Of a DNA stretch of 64,000 nucleotides, positions 25,128-38,377 are shown piece after piece; within the stretch, counting starts at the first letter, position 1; each line of letters begins with the position of its first letter. The position numbers were made by a program, and so were the translations under genes. The notes under the pieces were generated by a model that did no database searches, was not told the origin of the DNA, and saw only the letters and a list, made by a program, of their open reading frames with translations. The DNA lies in assembly GCA_963277665.1 (NCBI GenBank), contig OY728136.1, positions 1,980,400,576-1,980,464,575 on the forward strand. The letters run 5' to 3'. The DNA is from Viscum album. Lineage: Eukaryota; Streptophyta; Magnoliopsida; Santalales; Viscaceae.

Positions 25128-26980
25128 AATGATTTAGAAAACCTTTGGAAACTAGGATGATTATGATTTAGTGAGATACCTATGGATGTTTATTTATATA
25201 TTTCTAGGGATTCAACGTAGTAGAAGTCAAATGATTCATATATTTTAATAACGGTGCCATTATTTAGGCATCCTATAATTATTTATTCATGATTATGCTT
25301 TTTCTGCTGTGATAAGTGTTTCCCAAACTATTCATTATGGTTTTATTCAATAGAGGTAAATAGAAGGAACTAGGATAACATTGAATGTTTCAGAAGTGGA
25401 AATTATGATATTTATACTAATTTATTTCCTACATGGAAATCTCATGAAGAGAATCTTGAATTTGGTACGAGTATTAGATATAATGCTGATGAAAAAGAGG
25501 AAAAAATTACATGTAAAAGGTATAATATATTATAAAAATATGGTTTACATTAAATGTAATAAGTATGATTTTATTAAGTTTGAGGAACCATAAGACACGA
25601 TTCATAATTTATATTCTATAAAATGGGTATCATGGAATAAGAGGATAAATATTGATTAATCGTTTAGTAATAAAGTTGGATTATTGAAGGGTATATGTTT
25701 TGGACTTCAATGATTTTGTTATTAGAATCATGAAATATATAAATATTTTCAATATAATTTTTTCAATAAGGATTTATAAGGATACGTTGAATGGTTTTAA
25801 AGAAATTGATAAGATATTTAATAGAATGGTGATATTTTTATTAAGGTAAGGTTACCCTTATTGTGTTCCTAATATTAATAAAAATTCATTTAGCTTTGAT
25901 AAAGTGTTGATTCATATAGATATAGAATGTTGGAGAATACTAATTACCATAGAACTGATAATTGATTTTATGACAATGTAGTAAATGTAATGATGGATGA
26001 ATTTTTCATTTTTTTGGAATTATGTTATATATAAAATAATTTTTGTCTTATGTAACGTATGAAGAAGAATGTATTATTTAAATAATGATTTATGGTAATT
26101 CAAGTTATAAAGATGTTTCAAGAGAATACATAATGAAGGTATTAACATATTTGGTATGTAATAACCAAGATATACATTATGATATATAGAGGATCAATGT
26201 TAAGAGATTTATTTATATTCAATGAACATAATTCTAATGTTTTTTATTTTCATATTTTGTAAGGATTATAAGGTTAACAATTTATGGAATGTTTATGTTA
26301 ATATTCGGATGAAGTTTTTGAGTTGAAATTTTTATCTCAACATATTAGGATTTATCCATGATGAATAACATGTACTAACTATTTTTCCTTGATGAAAACC
26401 AAATATAAAAGGAATGACTTATCATTCTACCTCATGATTTGTTAGAAATTGAGGAATGAGAAATTCACTTTCATTTATTAGAGTAAGAGATGATGTGGTG
26501 ATTGATCAAGGAAAAAAAAGGGGTGAAATTGTGCATAATAATAGAAATAAAATAATGTAAGTATATTTTTTTATGTTCATATGAAGTAAAATAATTACCA
26601 AACTCTAAGAAAGTAATATTTAAAAATAAGTATCCTAATAATGTTGATTCTGTTAAATTGATCATCTTATAAATTATCACAGATTTATGGTTTTGAGACC
26701 CATAACAATCCATTGATCATTTAATTACTATAGATTCATGATCATTATCCTTACCTATAATTGTTATGTTTTTATTCTATGTCCGATATTTACTCTTAAA
26801 CTATGTTCTACTATGTGTAAACCTACTTATAAGTAAATTTGGGTATCCATTATGGTTCTAAATTAGCCTTTTTAAAATAATTTCTAGTATTTATTTTTAT
26901 TAACTAGGATTCAAATAAAGTAACATTCATGTATTAATACATTGATAACCCAAATTAATTTTGAGGATAAATTCATTGTA
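25128..26980 (+). other. E2 interior without recognisable gag or pol
   Basis: About 1.85 kb lies between the primer site and the polypurine region. A 70-codon open stretch at 25,381-25,593 is basic (Lys/Arg-rich) and in the gag position, but has no zinc knuckle or capsid motif. No pol domain is seen. Near the end 'tgaggataaattcattgtag' resembles the GAGGACGAATTT stretch that commonly precedes the 3' LTR of plant chromoviruses, so E2 probably derives from one. Confidence 0.6.
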
Positions 26981-26992
26981 GCTGGATTATAA
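26981..26992 (+). other. E2 polypurine tract, decayed
   Basis: 'gctggattataa' lies directly before the 3' LTR start and is readable as a decayed GGGGGAGAA-type tract. It is identified mainly by position. Confidence 0.5.
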
Positions 26993-28749
26993 TGTGACAC
27001 TCCAAGATTTGGTTAATTTTTTTTCTAATTAATTTAATCTTTTTAATATTCTGGATTCACACAACACTAACTATAAATTAATTTATATTAAATCACTATG
27101 TTAGGATTAATTTTAATAGAAAAAATGATGTGACTGAACTACACAAAACTATTGGATTAGCTTACGATAAAAAAACTTTGTTTGGATTGTGCTACACTCA
27201 ATATTGAGTTTTTGTGATAGCTGGTGTTACACACATGACTGAGTTTTACCAAACTAAAATATACTATTAATATTGCTATTAAAATATTATTGTAGTTACC
27301 ACATAATCATTGGAATGGTGGTTAAGAATAAAATTAAAAATATTGTGGAAATATGATTTAAACATTTATATGAAATTAATTCTTTGGTTCTCAATTAGTT
27401 ATAAATTAATTTCATAACTATTTTAAAATAAAGAAATTACTTTTCAATGGAAACTATTTTTCAATGTACAAACATAAATTTTCCCTAATAAATTAAATAA
27501 ACATAATTTTATGATTGTTTGAAATAAATTTTTTATTTTATATATTCAATACATATTTTTTATACTCATCCAGTATGTTTTATGGGCATAATATAAGAAT
27601 AATTTCAATTATATGAACAAAAGATGTATTTTTATTCAAGGTGATTTTACCGCTTTTTAATGGTGAACATATTTGAAATATATATTTTGAAACTATTAGA
27701 AATTTTATTTGAAAAATAAAATTCATTTTTAAATTTGGAATATAGAAATTTACATTCTTTGAAATTTTGGTATTTTTAATGAAGTTACCTATTTTGATGA
27801 ATATTGAAAAGGAGTGGTATTAAAAAGAAAAATAATTTTAAAAATAATTTATTTCTATAGTAAATTTAAATTTTAAATTTATTTCAATGAATATTTAAGT
27901 CAATAATACATCACTTAATCTAACATTGTCATTGGAACCAATTTCACATTGAAATTGGATGTAAAAACATTTCAAACTTGTGAATATTTTACATGAAGAC
28001 TCTGATTTCCTTTCACATATGCAGGAATAATTTTAAATTAAATTTTACTAATTAAGAAAATAGATTTTGGAAAAATAGACTAAATATTTTTAATAATAAT
28101 AATTTATAATTTATAAAAATGTAAAATTATTTTTTTACCAAAAACATTAGAGAAGGTGATTAAAATTGATTACAACGATAAAGGTAAAAATGAGTTTACT
28201 TTGCGGTTAAATATTAAATTAAGTAGAAAAAAATAACACATGTCCAAAATTAATTTAATAGACATATTTATACCATATATTACCCTTAATAAAAAATATA
28301 TCATTATTGGAGACACATGGTGTATTGGATACCACTCAATAGTGTTTACCTTTTAATATTTACTTGAATGCCACTCCTCCTCCACTATAAAATGGAACTC
28401 ACCCCTCTTACTTCCTCAAACCTATCAAGACACATTGGATCATAAAAAACATACAAAATAATATCCAAACATTAATAATATCTACCAATAAGCATCAATT
28501 TGGGAAGGAATTTGACCAAAGAATCCCTTTGGTGCAATTCAAAAGTAGTTACCTGAAAAAAATTATAATGTTCTTCAATGTGAATTTATATTTTATCTAT
28601 TCCTACACCAATTAAGTTAATATTATTCAATTATTATATAATTAAATCCCTATAATATACATAGTAATTTGTATTTATTCTTAAGGATCAAGATTTATAT
28701 ATACCCACTTCCATCAAAGGGCTAACAAACTTATCGTTTGTGTGTAGGA

Positions 28750-29165
28750 CAGATTACCACCTCGAAAAATGAGGTCATTAATTTTTTCCCTTATCACCTA
28801 TTAAGGTTAGAAATTATGATTTACATATTATTTTTATAAGATATTTATGATATTTATGATGTATTTAACATTCTATAATTATTATATAAAAATCCCATCA
28901 TGCTTTCAATTTTGATTAAATATGATAACATTGTTTGTGGACGTGCAAACTACCACCTCTCCAAAGCGATGTGATTTATTCACACATTGAATGGAATATA
29001 TTCAAAATGAGTTTAATAAATTTATATGATATTTAAGACATAATAATTATAATTTTATTATAAAATATATATATACATATATGTCATTTAATTTGTGTTT
29101 TCAAAATGATAAGAAAATGGTAACAATATTCATGCATACGTATGATATAATTTCTCAATGAATGG
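28750..29165 (+). repeat. Triplicated ~195 bp LTR module, E2 3' copy
   Basis: Cores 'attaccacctc' (28,753) and 'ctaccacctc' (28,950) are about 197 bases apart. A third, more decayed copy with 'gcatacgtatg' (29,134) follows at the same spacing. Confidence 0.7.
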
Positions 29166-30985
29166 TGTAGTCAATGTGATATTTCTATATTTTATTTATT
29201 AGTATAGATATTTATATACATAAAAATATGATATTTATATCATTTTTACATTCTAGAAATATTTAAATCACGATCTAAGCCAGATGGTCAAGAATTACAA
29301 GTCAAATCATATACAAAAAACCAAGCTGATATTACCTGAAATGTAACATTATAATGGAATTCTTAATAAAAATGTAATATAAAGTCATAATTAAATCATA
29401 TATGTTTTTATATATAATAATATGGTTTTTTAATATTTATAATAAACTTAAATTAATTTTATATGAGGTTTGAACATGTACAAAAAATGTCAAGTCTCAA
29501 GGTAAGGATTTTCTCGGCTCACTTTCTTTTTTATGACATCTATGTATTATTCACAAATACTTTTTTGTGTTAAATATAATACATTTGAATGAATTATACG
29601 ATTATTATAATTAATTTAATGTGTATTTACATGTATATTTTGTGATCTTTATTTAATGGTGATTATGGTTCAAAAGTAACCAAATCGATAACGTAATTTT
29701 GTCTCTGTTTTCATTCGTTGAGATACATGCCTTGTTATTCACCTATATTTTTATATATGATTTATATACTTACATTTGAAAAAGTTATATCATGAATAAC
29801 CATACATTAATGATATATTAAGCTTCATGTAATTTGATTCATTCATTGAGATTGTGATTCACTATTACCATAATAGTAATTGTTTATTATTGAAATCTCA
29901 TCATTTATTAGGATTATTTTTTATTATACCTATATTGATGAAATATTATGACCCATATATCATAAAATATTATTAATTTTATTCTATTATAGTTATTTAT
30001 TATATATTATATTAATTTTACCATTATCCTCTCTCTGGTAATTAAGATAATTAATAAAAAAATTAATAAAATCTGACATTATTTATCTTTTTGATTAGAA
30101 TTATGTATTCTTACGAAATAATGTTTTCTAAATATTTTTTAAAAAATTAGTATATGTGATTTCAAAAAATAATTTTTACCCATATTTTAACATTTTATTC
30201 AAAAATTGTTTTAAAAGGAATATCTTTTTAATTTTACAATCAAAGTACATTTATATTCTTTTTATAGAGAAAATGGATTGGCCAATATGTGGAAATTAAC
30301 CAACTGTCATGACCATCATTTCTTTGAAGCTTTATTTCCCTGCTTATAAGGATTAAATTTAATTACTTTTCTCCCCTAAAATATATACATTCGTTTTTTT
30401 AAATTGGTTTTCAAATAAAATGTTTTAAAAAATGTTTTATGTTTTAAAAAGTGATTAAAATGTCTTTCAAAGATTCTTTTATAAGTTTTCAGAGGTATTT
30501 TCAATGAAAAATGATTTATGTTTTAAAATGTTATTTTCAAATATGAATGTATGTTTTTTTCAAGAATTTTTTAAATGATTTTTACTGATTTGTGTTTATT
30601 CATTCAATATTATTTTAATGGAATTTAATTTTCATATTGATCCTTCAAAATCCTTCCCCATCTATGATGATATCCTTTGATATGGTTTATGCTTTACTAG
30701 GGATATGATACAAGGATACTGTTAATATTATATATATGATTGGTTTATGTGTATATGTAATAATGGTTATGGAACCCATTGCATTTCCAAGAGTAAATCA
30801 TGTTTCAAAGAGACTATTATGAAAATCATTTCTTTTATATAAGCTAATCATGTTTCAAGTATATTGAAATGAAACCCATTTCATTTCCATGGGTAAATCA
30901 TGTTATAAAATAATAAATTTTTAATGTGTTTTTATGATAATATGGAAGATATTTTTTATTTATTCATGTTGTAATTCACAGACAT

Positions 30986-31340
30986 GGATTATATGATGTG
31001 GTGGCCCAGATAGTTCTTGGTATGCCCATTAAAACTTATAGAATGGGATGTCCATGATAGCATCGACAATTCAATTATAGATTATATGATGGGGTGAACC
31101 ATATTGAGTTGGGTAAGCCCATTACAACTTATACAATGGGGTATCCCAGATAACACCATGTAAGCTTGTTACAGTTTATTTGATGGGGTATCCCAGATAG
31201 AATCGCGTAATACAATTGTAGATTATACAATGGGGTGGCCTATATATTGTTGGGTAACCCCGTAAATTATTATATGATGTGGTTTCCCAGATATATTTGT
31301 GTGAGTATGTTATAGCTTACATGATGGGTTGGACCTATAT
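30986..31340 (+). repeat. 47 bp minisatellite in the E2 3' LTR, about 8 units
   Basis: Units start near 30,986, 31,035, 31,081, 31,128, 31,175, 31,221, 31,266 and 31,316, each with a 'tgatggggtggcccagata' type core and a 'gggtaagcccatta' type tail. It is one unit longer than I count in the 5' LTR. A 71-codon open stretch across it is an artefact of the repeat. Confidence 0.87.
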
Positions 31341-32033
31341 CTCTTTCCAATACATTTAGTATATATTTATATATCGTAATATAATGATGGGAAAAAGTCC
31401 ATGGCCTTGATCCACTATAAGGTGAAGGAGAAATCTGATCCATTATAAGTAAAGGAATGCGACTGGGGATGGTGGTGTGTCCCACCGAGTATGTGATGTC
31501 CCTTTGATGTGGAAAAATATATTTGGGAAAGGAGACATGGATTAGAGAATGATTTTACATGTTTATTCTTCTGCCATAAATTCCATGTCTTATTCTGCTG
31601 TTATGATTTCATAGCTTATTTTCTAAATTAATTAATGATTCATGTGTTATAAACTACCAATATTAATTCCATAACTTGTGATTATTATCTTTGATTTGAA
31701 TGGTATTATATTTTAATGTTATAATCATTTTATTATACCCTAATTATCATTTTATACTTATATATCACCCTTGTTTACCCTTACTAGTCATCTAAGCTCA
31801 CCCATTTCTTATGTTTCCTTTACCCATATTATTCTGAAATTTTTTTAGTAGGATTAGTAAAGGTAAATATTACTAAGGGATAAGTGGACTATTTTTCACC
31901 CTGTTTGAAGATAATATTCTCAGGTATCCAAATACACTAATCTATTATAGTCCTCAGAAATTTACTTTGTAATGTTATGAATATTTGCCATAATTTTTGT
32001 AATATCCATATATGTTAGGCCTAAGAGACTATA

Positions 32034-35000
32034 TAAATTAAGAGGGAAAAAAATAAAGTGATGACATGTATGAACATACCATTAATCCACCATATATAAA
32101 CCTAAAAATTCTACTCACCATAAATGATCAAAGATATGAATAGATGTTAATTTAGTTAACATAATTCTCTCTCATAATTCCTCCATAATTAGTAATTTTT
32201 ATTGGGAATAACCCTGAAATGATAGGTCTACCCATAAATTAAAATGTAGAAAAATTTATTTCATGATGTGACCCTATTGTTCATGACGTGATTTCCCACC
32301 TAGATCCTTATTCTTGACATGAACCCTTTTGGTCAGACATGGGAAAACGATCCCTAAAAAACAAAAAAAAACTATTTCCCTAGTATTCATATTGTGTTAT
32401 TCCCCATCACAGATGGGTTCATCATTCTATAAAATTTTCATCTTCTCATATAAATTATCAATGATGTCACCCTAGGTTCATGGAAATCCCATATTATATA
32501 TTAATTTTCATAATGGAAATATGTAAGGATTCTTAGACCCCAAAAATAATAATCACCCACACAGTGTGGAACCATCCCACCATTATATGACCATATGTAG
32601 GGATCCTTAGATTTACAAAATTTAATATATAATATTTATAGATATGTTGTTTTAGCCCCCACAGTGGAATCACTAACATACATATAGAATTATTCTTTGA
32701 AAAAGTTATCACACAAAATTCATCATGTTGTGAAATCCATAGGCCATAGTGTAACCCACCAACTTCATGTAACAATGCCTCCCTTCACTAAAGAATGATT
32801 CTCAATCGGCCCATTATCATCATATTATATTCCATTTGTATGAAATGAAGAGACACCTACAAAAAATTTCATCAAAGAGGTCATCTAAACCATACTTAAA
32901 ATAGAACTCTCAAATTTACTCTAAATTCCATGATATATAACAATGAATTTTTTTTATAAAATCTCTACTATAAGGCTTATCATACATTAAAATATCAAAG
33001 GATCATCTCATTAATTATATTCATTAATAAAATTCCAATATCTCTCATCCTTATGGATTTTGAACTAAACTATATGTATTTACACTATTTATACAATAAT
33101 CCTAGATACACTAGACTTTCCAAAATCCCCAGTTTGACGACCAAAACACACCCATTATACCCCATATGATGGACTAAATAAAAAATCAATCTCATTACTT
33201 TTAAATATATACAAAAACATTTATCAATCCTCCTATAAGTTTCATTCCCTAAAAACACCCAGCCTCAACAATAGACACATCATTACATCTCCGAGTCATT
33301 ATGCCTTAATTCATAGAGGCATCATGAAATTATCCAAACCCTCACAATGAATTCTATACTCAAACTCATTGTAATTACATGGTTTTATCCATTTACAAAA
33401 AAAACCCACCACCTCAATCCACCCATAAGAATCAATGAATATCTGATATTAATTACTCTCCGATAACAACAACATTCACCCTTAGCATAGTGACGACACT
33501 CAAAATCCATCTGACACTACATCCAAATCCAAAATATCGTATCCACTAAGGAATAAGATAAAATTATAGGCATCTACTAACCAACTTCTTAGTTCCATCT
33601 CAAAAATCTACCCCTAGTTTTTACATTATACTCATCCCTATCAACATGAGGATCTTATATTTGTGACCAATTTGATACTCCCTACAATAGGTGTATCCTT
33701 ATCATATATCAACAAAATGAAATAAATAAATTTACATATCACATGTCTTATGCACTAAAAATTTAATCATTGGTAATTAACCCCATTCATACATGAGATT
33801 CAAAAAAAACTACCCTCTCTACCCATTCATAACTTTCCAAAAACGTCAAACTCAATGATCGCTAAAATCCTTTTATAATGAAGGAAACACTCTCCATCAG
33901 AGAATGATATACTTCCCACGATAAGGAATTTCTTAATTTGAAAATCGAACACAATTTCTGATAATCTTAAACATCACATGTTTATCAATATTCTTGAGCC
34001 ACACTCATCTAATTTTAGAAGATCATTATCAAGTTCTATGATCAAAACGACTATACCATAGTGATATAGTACATTTTTTATGTCTACACACACAAAATAT
34101 ACAAACAAAATATTCTCATCAAAATTATCAGATCCTTTTCATGTTAGAATATAATTGAATCAATCAGTCCTCATACCATAATAAACACCTCATTAACCAA
34201 CAATACAAATTTTCATTGTGAAAACCAATACAAAATTTCCCTCACAATCAAGGAATTTATTAAAATTATATTCTATCCATCACTCTCCTCAATCAATGAT
34301 GCGTAAAACTCTTGAGGAACTATCTTGGTAGTTATATACCACCATAAAACTCAATATCATTGGAAACCAACAGGTTCGTACATCTATAATACCAAATCAC
34401 CAAACTAGAATCATACACTAATGGTTCATACACCACAAAAAGTACTCTCATATGATTAAAAAATCTTCCATGTTTCCCTTTCACGTCTGCTATGTCAGTC
34501 CAATAACATTGCGTGTGCTTCCTCCCTTTAAATCCTTATCCATATCACACATTAAAATTCCTAAAATTATTTTTTCATGACACTTTAAGAGCAACCGAAA
34601 TCTATCAATTCCATTCCCATCCTAGATCCAATCATCTAGAATAATTATCCATTATCCAATTGAAAATTACCCAAAAAATAGTGAAAGGTATTTAATTGAT
34701 CTGTCCCTCTAAACCCGAACTTAAAAACAAAGTCACATGAATTTAATATATCTCAAAAAAACAAGTCATTTCATATTATTTTTAACACCCTTACAGTGGT
34801 ATCCATATACTCAGGGAAACCTATGGATAACTAGAACCATATACATCAATAATTCCCCACCTACATTGAACCACCAAATGGCATATAATGCCTGAACCAT
34901 CCATAAAGGGATACAATACATCACTTACACTGAGGAATTATATACTATTGATCATTTCTAAACATATTTCACATCAATATAGTATCATCACAATTCAATA

Positions 35001-35585
35001 ATAACCCTTTCTAGAATTCATATAACCTTTTAATATAAAATTTAAGATGATTAAAAACTTGGGATCATCTAGTAATAATGTCACCAAAAAATTATATAAA
35101 AACCATAATATAAGTTATTGTGGATTCTATAAACAACAGATCCTTCTATTGTTATCCAATAAAATCACATACAAGCTAATGTATGTCATGTGAATCCTCT
35201 CATATCACTATATTAAAATATTCAAATCAAAAAACAATTATCTCAATAATCATATCATACAATAAAAAATATGTCAAACATAATTGTGTAAATAGAAAAC
35301 ATAAATTGTGTAACCCGAATGACCTTGACATTCCACCTGTAAGGTGTTTATGAATCACTATATTAATTTCAATCAGAATGTATGGAACATTCACATTACT
35401 TTATTAAAATATCTAAAATAGTTCCATAATGAATATATTAAATGATACAAAAATTCAATTCCCTATCTAAAATAGCTTGATAGTATCACGGCCAGAGTGC
35501 TATGTGACATCAATTACATCTCCATATATACCAAAGGATTCCAACTAGTGTTGATAGCCTAAATCAAGTATATGGGGTGTCTATT
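32034..35585 (-). mobile_element. E3 interior (provisional), no domain recognised
   Basis: The block lies between the E2 insertion and the possible E3 primer site. From about 32,700 it is C- and A-rich on the plus strand, unlike the G/T-rich plus-strand elements further right. That agrees with a minus-strand element. I looked on the minus strand for reverse transcriptase, RNase H, integrase and zinc-knuckle motifs and could not identify any. A direct repeat 'tgtaaggattcttaga' / 'tgtagggatccttaga' occurs near 32,522 and 32,596. Assignment to E3 is inference from position. Confidence 0.35.
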
Positions 35586-35598
35586 AAATTGATATCAT

Positions 35599-38377
35599 AA
35601 CCCTAAATAAAAAATTTCTATAAAAACAAAATCCATAAAAAATAATTAGAGTACAGACAATCAAAAACACATTGATGTTATAAAATATATATACTAGATT
35701 CATAAAAACATACATCCAAATTGATCACCCCCAATCAATTCACATATAAAAAAATAATGATAAAAATGTATAAGGTGTATCCACTATAACCCTAATCCTC
35801 CACTAAATACCACTAATAAATCCTTTTGATTTTCACAAACCATACATAATGCACTTCAAGAATTTGGAAAAACATAACTGACATAGGTCAGCATAAACAC
35901 AAAAGTTCCGATATAAGATGTGATAAATAATCATACTTCATTCTCAGAATGTAAAACTAATATACACCATCATATCTATGTTTATGAATGATGATAATAA
36001 ATAACACACAAATGATTAATAATATAAAACACATTACATCATCATATGCTGAATAGGCTACACTAACACCTGAGTATACTAGATTAGACATATATTCGAG
36101 AACAACCACCTTGTTCTATAGATCATGACACAAATATAATGATGAAAGGATGGGTTTCATATCATAACTCAACTCATATGTAACGATGTATGTGAAGGTT
36201 TATTAACATATATCAAATTATACACAATTATGAGTGGTTGGGTTCCTTATTATTCCCCTAACTATAAAAAAGGATATAGGGTAGGGATTATTAGAATGTA
36301 TTGAACAGTACCCACTCTCTTAGGGTAGGGTCCAATTGAAAACCTCAGTCACCTCATACCATGTCTCACAATATACCCTATCCTTTAGGGTAAGGATCCA
36401 AAACACAAATTGATCACTATCTCCTAACTCAAAGTAGGGTCCTACAAATATATTCTCACTCAAGGATAGACTATTCATCAAGTCATGTGTTGTATCACAT
36501 AGACCACGACTTTCTTGATCACGGTGGTTCACACACCACATTTCACTATTCAATGCCTTACCACTCAAGGTATGGTACTTCTAAACCCTTCTTACTCAAG
36601 GTGATTCCCTAAATTTATTCATACAAAGATTTACATTATACTAACCACTCCAATATCATGGGTAGGAATCACATACCCAAGATCACTATACCTTCTCTAT
36701 CATGGCATGGTCCTTACAACACTTTAGCACTCATGGCGAGGCTATCCATCCACCATGGCATCAACCACATCATACATTCTACTATATCCACAATCAATGT
36801 AGTGTACACAACACATCCCAACCACTACCTTCTCACTCAAGGTTGGACTCTAATTTCACATTATCATTCAAGGTTTATCCATTAAATAAATCTTTTAATC
36901 TAGTATACACAAAGCTACGAACATGCATGAATTTACAACCACGATAACATATCCATTATATAATCTCACCAACACATCACCATGGTGATATTTACTTAAG
37001 AACTATCCCTACATATCAAAATACTTATCATCAACTATTTAGGATCACTAGCTAATCTTCTCAGTGACTTATTACTCATACAAGCACAACAAGTTGAAAT
37101 TATCCTCATCCTTATCTCTAATATAATGGTATATATTAGGTACCATAGATCCATCTGATTCTATAATAATTAGAATAAACTCACATGAAACCATATGTTT
37201 TAGATCCTTATAACCCTAAAATCTAATGGTTTCTCACATAAACATCTATCTACATGATAATATGGTCCCATTTACCAACAATTTCCTCCAATTAAATCAC
37301 TCCAATACCCTTGTAAATCCAATTCCAAGTCACCCGTACACATCAAAAAACCATCACAATGGTTTTAAAACACATATCTCAAAAGAGATATCCCAAGCCC
37401 CTCACTAATAGTAGACCCTTCGTGTTGACACACATCATACCCCATAGGGATTATTTTGATCATTATAGACACTATAATTCTCATCCATCATTATAAGGAT
37501 TTTATTAATAATGTGTGATACAAACTGCAATCTCACCCATCACCACTAAGACTAAGAATATCTTAATGAAAAAAAGACATTTGAAATAAGAATATTCTAT
37601 CTACCTCTCTTCTCAATCACATAACATAGTATATACCCCTTACAAATTTTGTCGACATTTTGGCCACCTCAGTGACATTTTTTCAGGAGATTCCAAAATA
37701 CCAAAAGTGGAAAGGACCTCGTTCTCCAAATATAGGAGACTCAATATCACCCTATCTCCATACCTTTAATTACCTTCATCCATATTCCATATTTCCATAC
37801 ACAAAACATCATGAATGCATGAATAATAATCCATAAACATGATTAGATTATAGTATTATAGGGTATAAGTACCTCAACCTAATACTTACCATAATCATCA
37901 AGCTCAGACATACTCCGCCAAAACCATCTACACCTCATCCAATATCTAATTAACTCCAAATATCCAATTTCAAATCACCACATACAAAATAATTAATTTT
38001 AACATTAAATAATTAATTTATTAATAAAATATAATGATTAATAATCACATAAAAGTCAAAAGAATGTATATAATCATAATATCCATGATCAATGACATGA
38101 AAGAATCCTATATCATGCTCCCAGTACACTTATAAAAAATAAACAATAGTTGATACTCAATAGTGCATCAATTATGATACAATCTAGCAGAAACCATAGA
38201 AAAAACATACTAGGAGATGTACCTATAATGTAATAGTGAATGATGTTGTGAGTTTGTTATCCAGGGAAATCCTTCATAAAAAATGTATAAAATACCCATT
38301 TATCATGTTGACTTCACTATTATTTAGTTGTAATTTCACCAAAAAATATCCCAAAATTAACTCAAATCAATGGGTAA
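35599..38377 (-). mobile_element. E3 5' LTR (repeat R), provisional
   Basis: The right part (37,450-38,377) matches repeat L. On the inner side, 35,586-35,597 reads 'aaattgatatca', the reverse complement of TGATATCAATTT, a poor 7 of 12 match to the initiator tRNA-Met primer site. Bases near 35,845 ('gcacttcaagaatttgg') resemble an equivalent site near the start of the E1 LTR ('acacttcttggaatcc'). Its right end coincides with the start of the E5 5' LTR. Length and left boundary are uncertain. Confidence 0.42.
36312..36885 (-). repeat. Irregular tandem repeat with CTCAAGGTAGGGTCC-like core
   Basis: Copies of a core resembling 'ctcaaggtagggtcc' recur near 36,318, 36,387, 36,428, 36,457, 36,560, 36,592, 36,650, 36,692, 36,727, 36,833 and 36,862, at roughly 30-100 base spacing. 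Open frames across this stretch on both strands are repeat artefacts. It occupies the same sort of place in R as the minisatellite does in the E2 LTR. Confidence 0.65.

Larger units (their letters stand above)
9072..32033 (+). mobile_element. E2: Ty3/gypsy-type large-LTR element, non-autonomous, interrupted by E1
   Basis: Two LTRs align from end to end: 9,072-12,569 joined to 23,796-25,113, against 26,993-32,033. The 5' LTR is therefore about 4.8 kb and the 3' LTR about 5.0 kb, with a 1.9 kb interior. A primer site follows the 5' LTR and a decayed polypurine region precedes the 3' LTR, which fixes plus orientation. No pol domain is visible. E1 has inserted into the 5' LTR in the opposite orientation. 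Possible target duplication: 'gaatt' before and 'aaatt' after; this is weak. The large LTRs and small non-coding interior fit the LARD class. Confidence 0.8.
26993..32033 (+). mobile_element. E2 3' LTR
   Basis: It begins 'tgtgacactcc' and ends near 'gagactata'. It is collinear with the interrupted 5' LTR. Landmarks: 'ggattcacacaaca' near 27,054, 'ctaccacctc' at 28,950, the minisatellite at 30,986 and 'tgtaatatccatatatg' near 31,999, matching 25,079. Confidence 0.85.

Noticed and set aside
36320..36947. Overlapping 75-82 codon open frames on both strands
   Set aside because: They lie in the CTCAAGG-type tandem repeat of R. Repeats in phase give open frames by chance.
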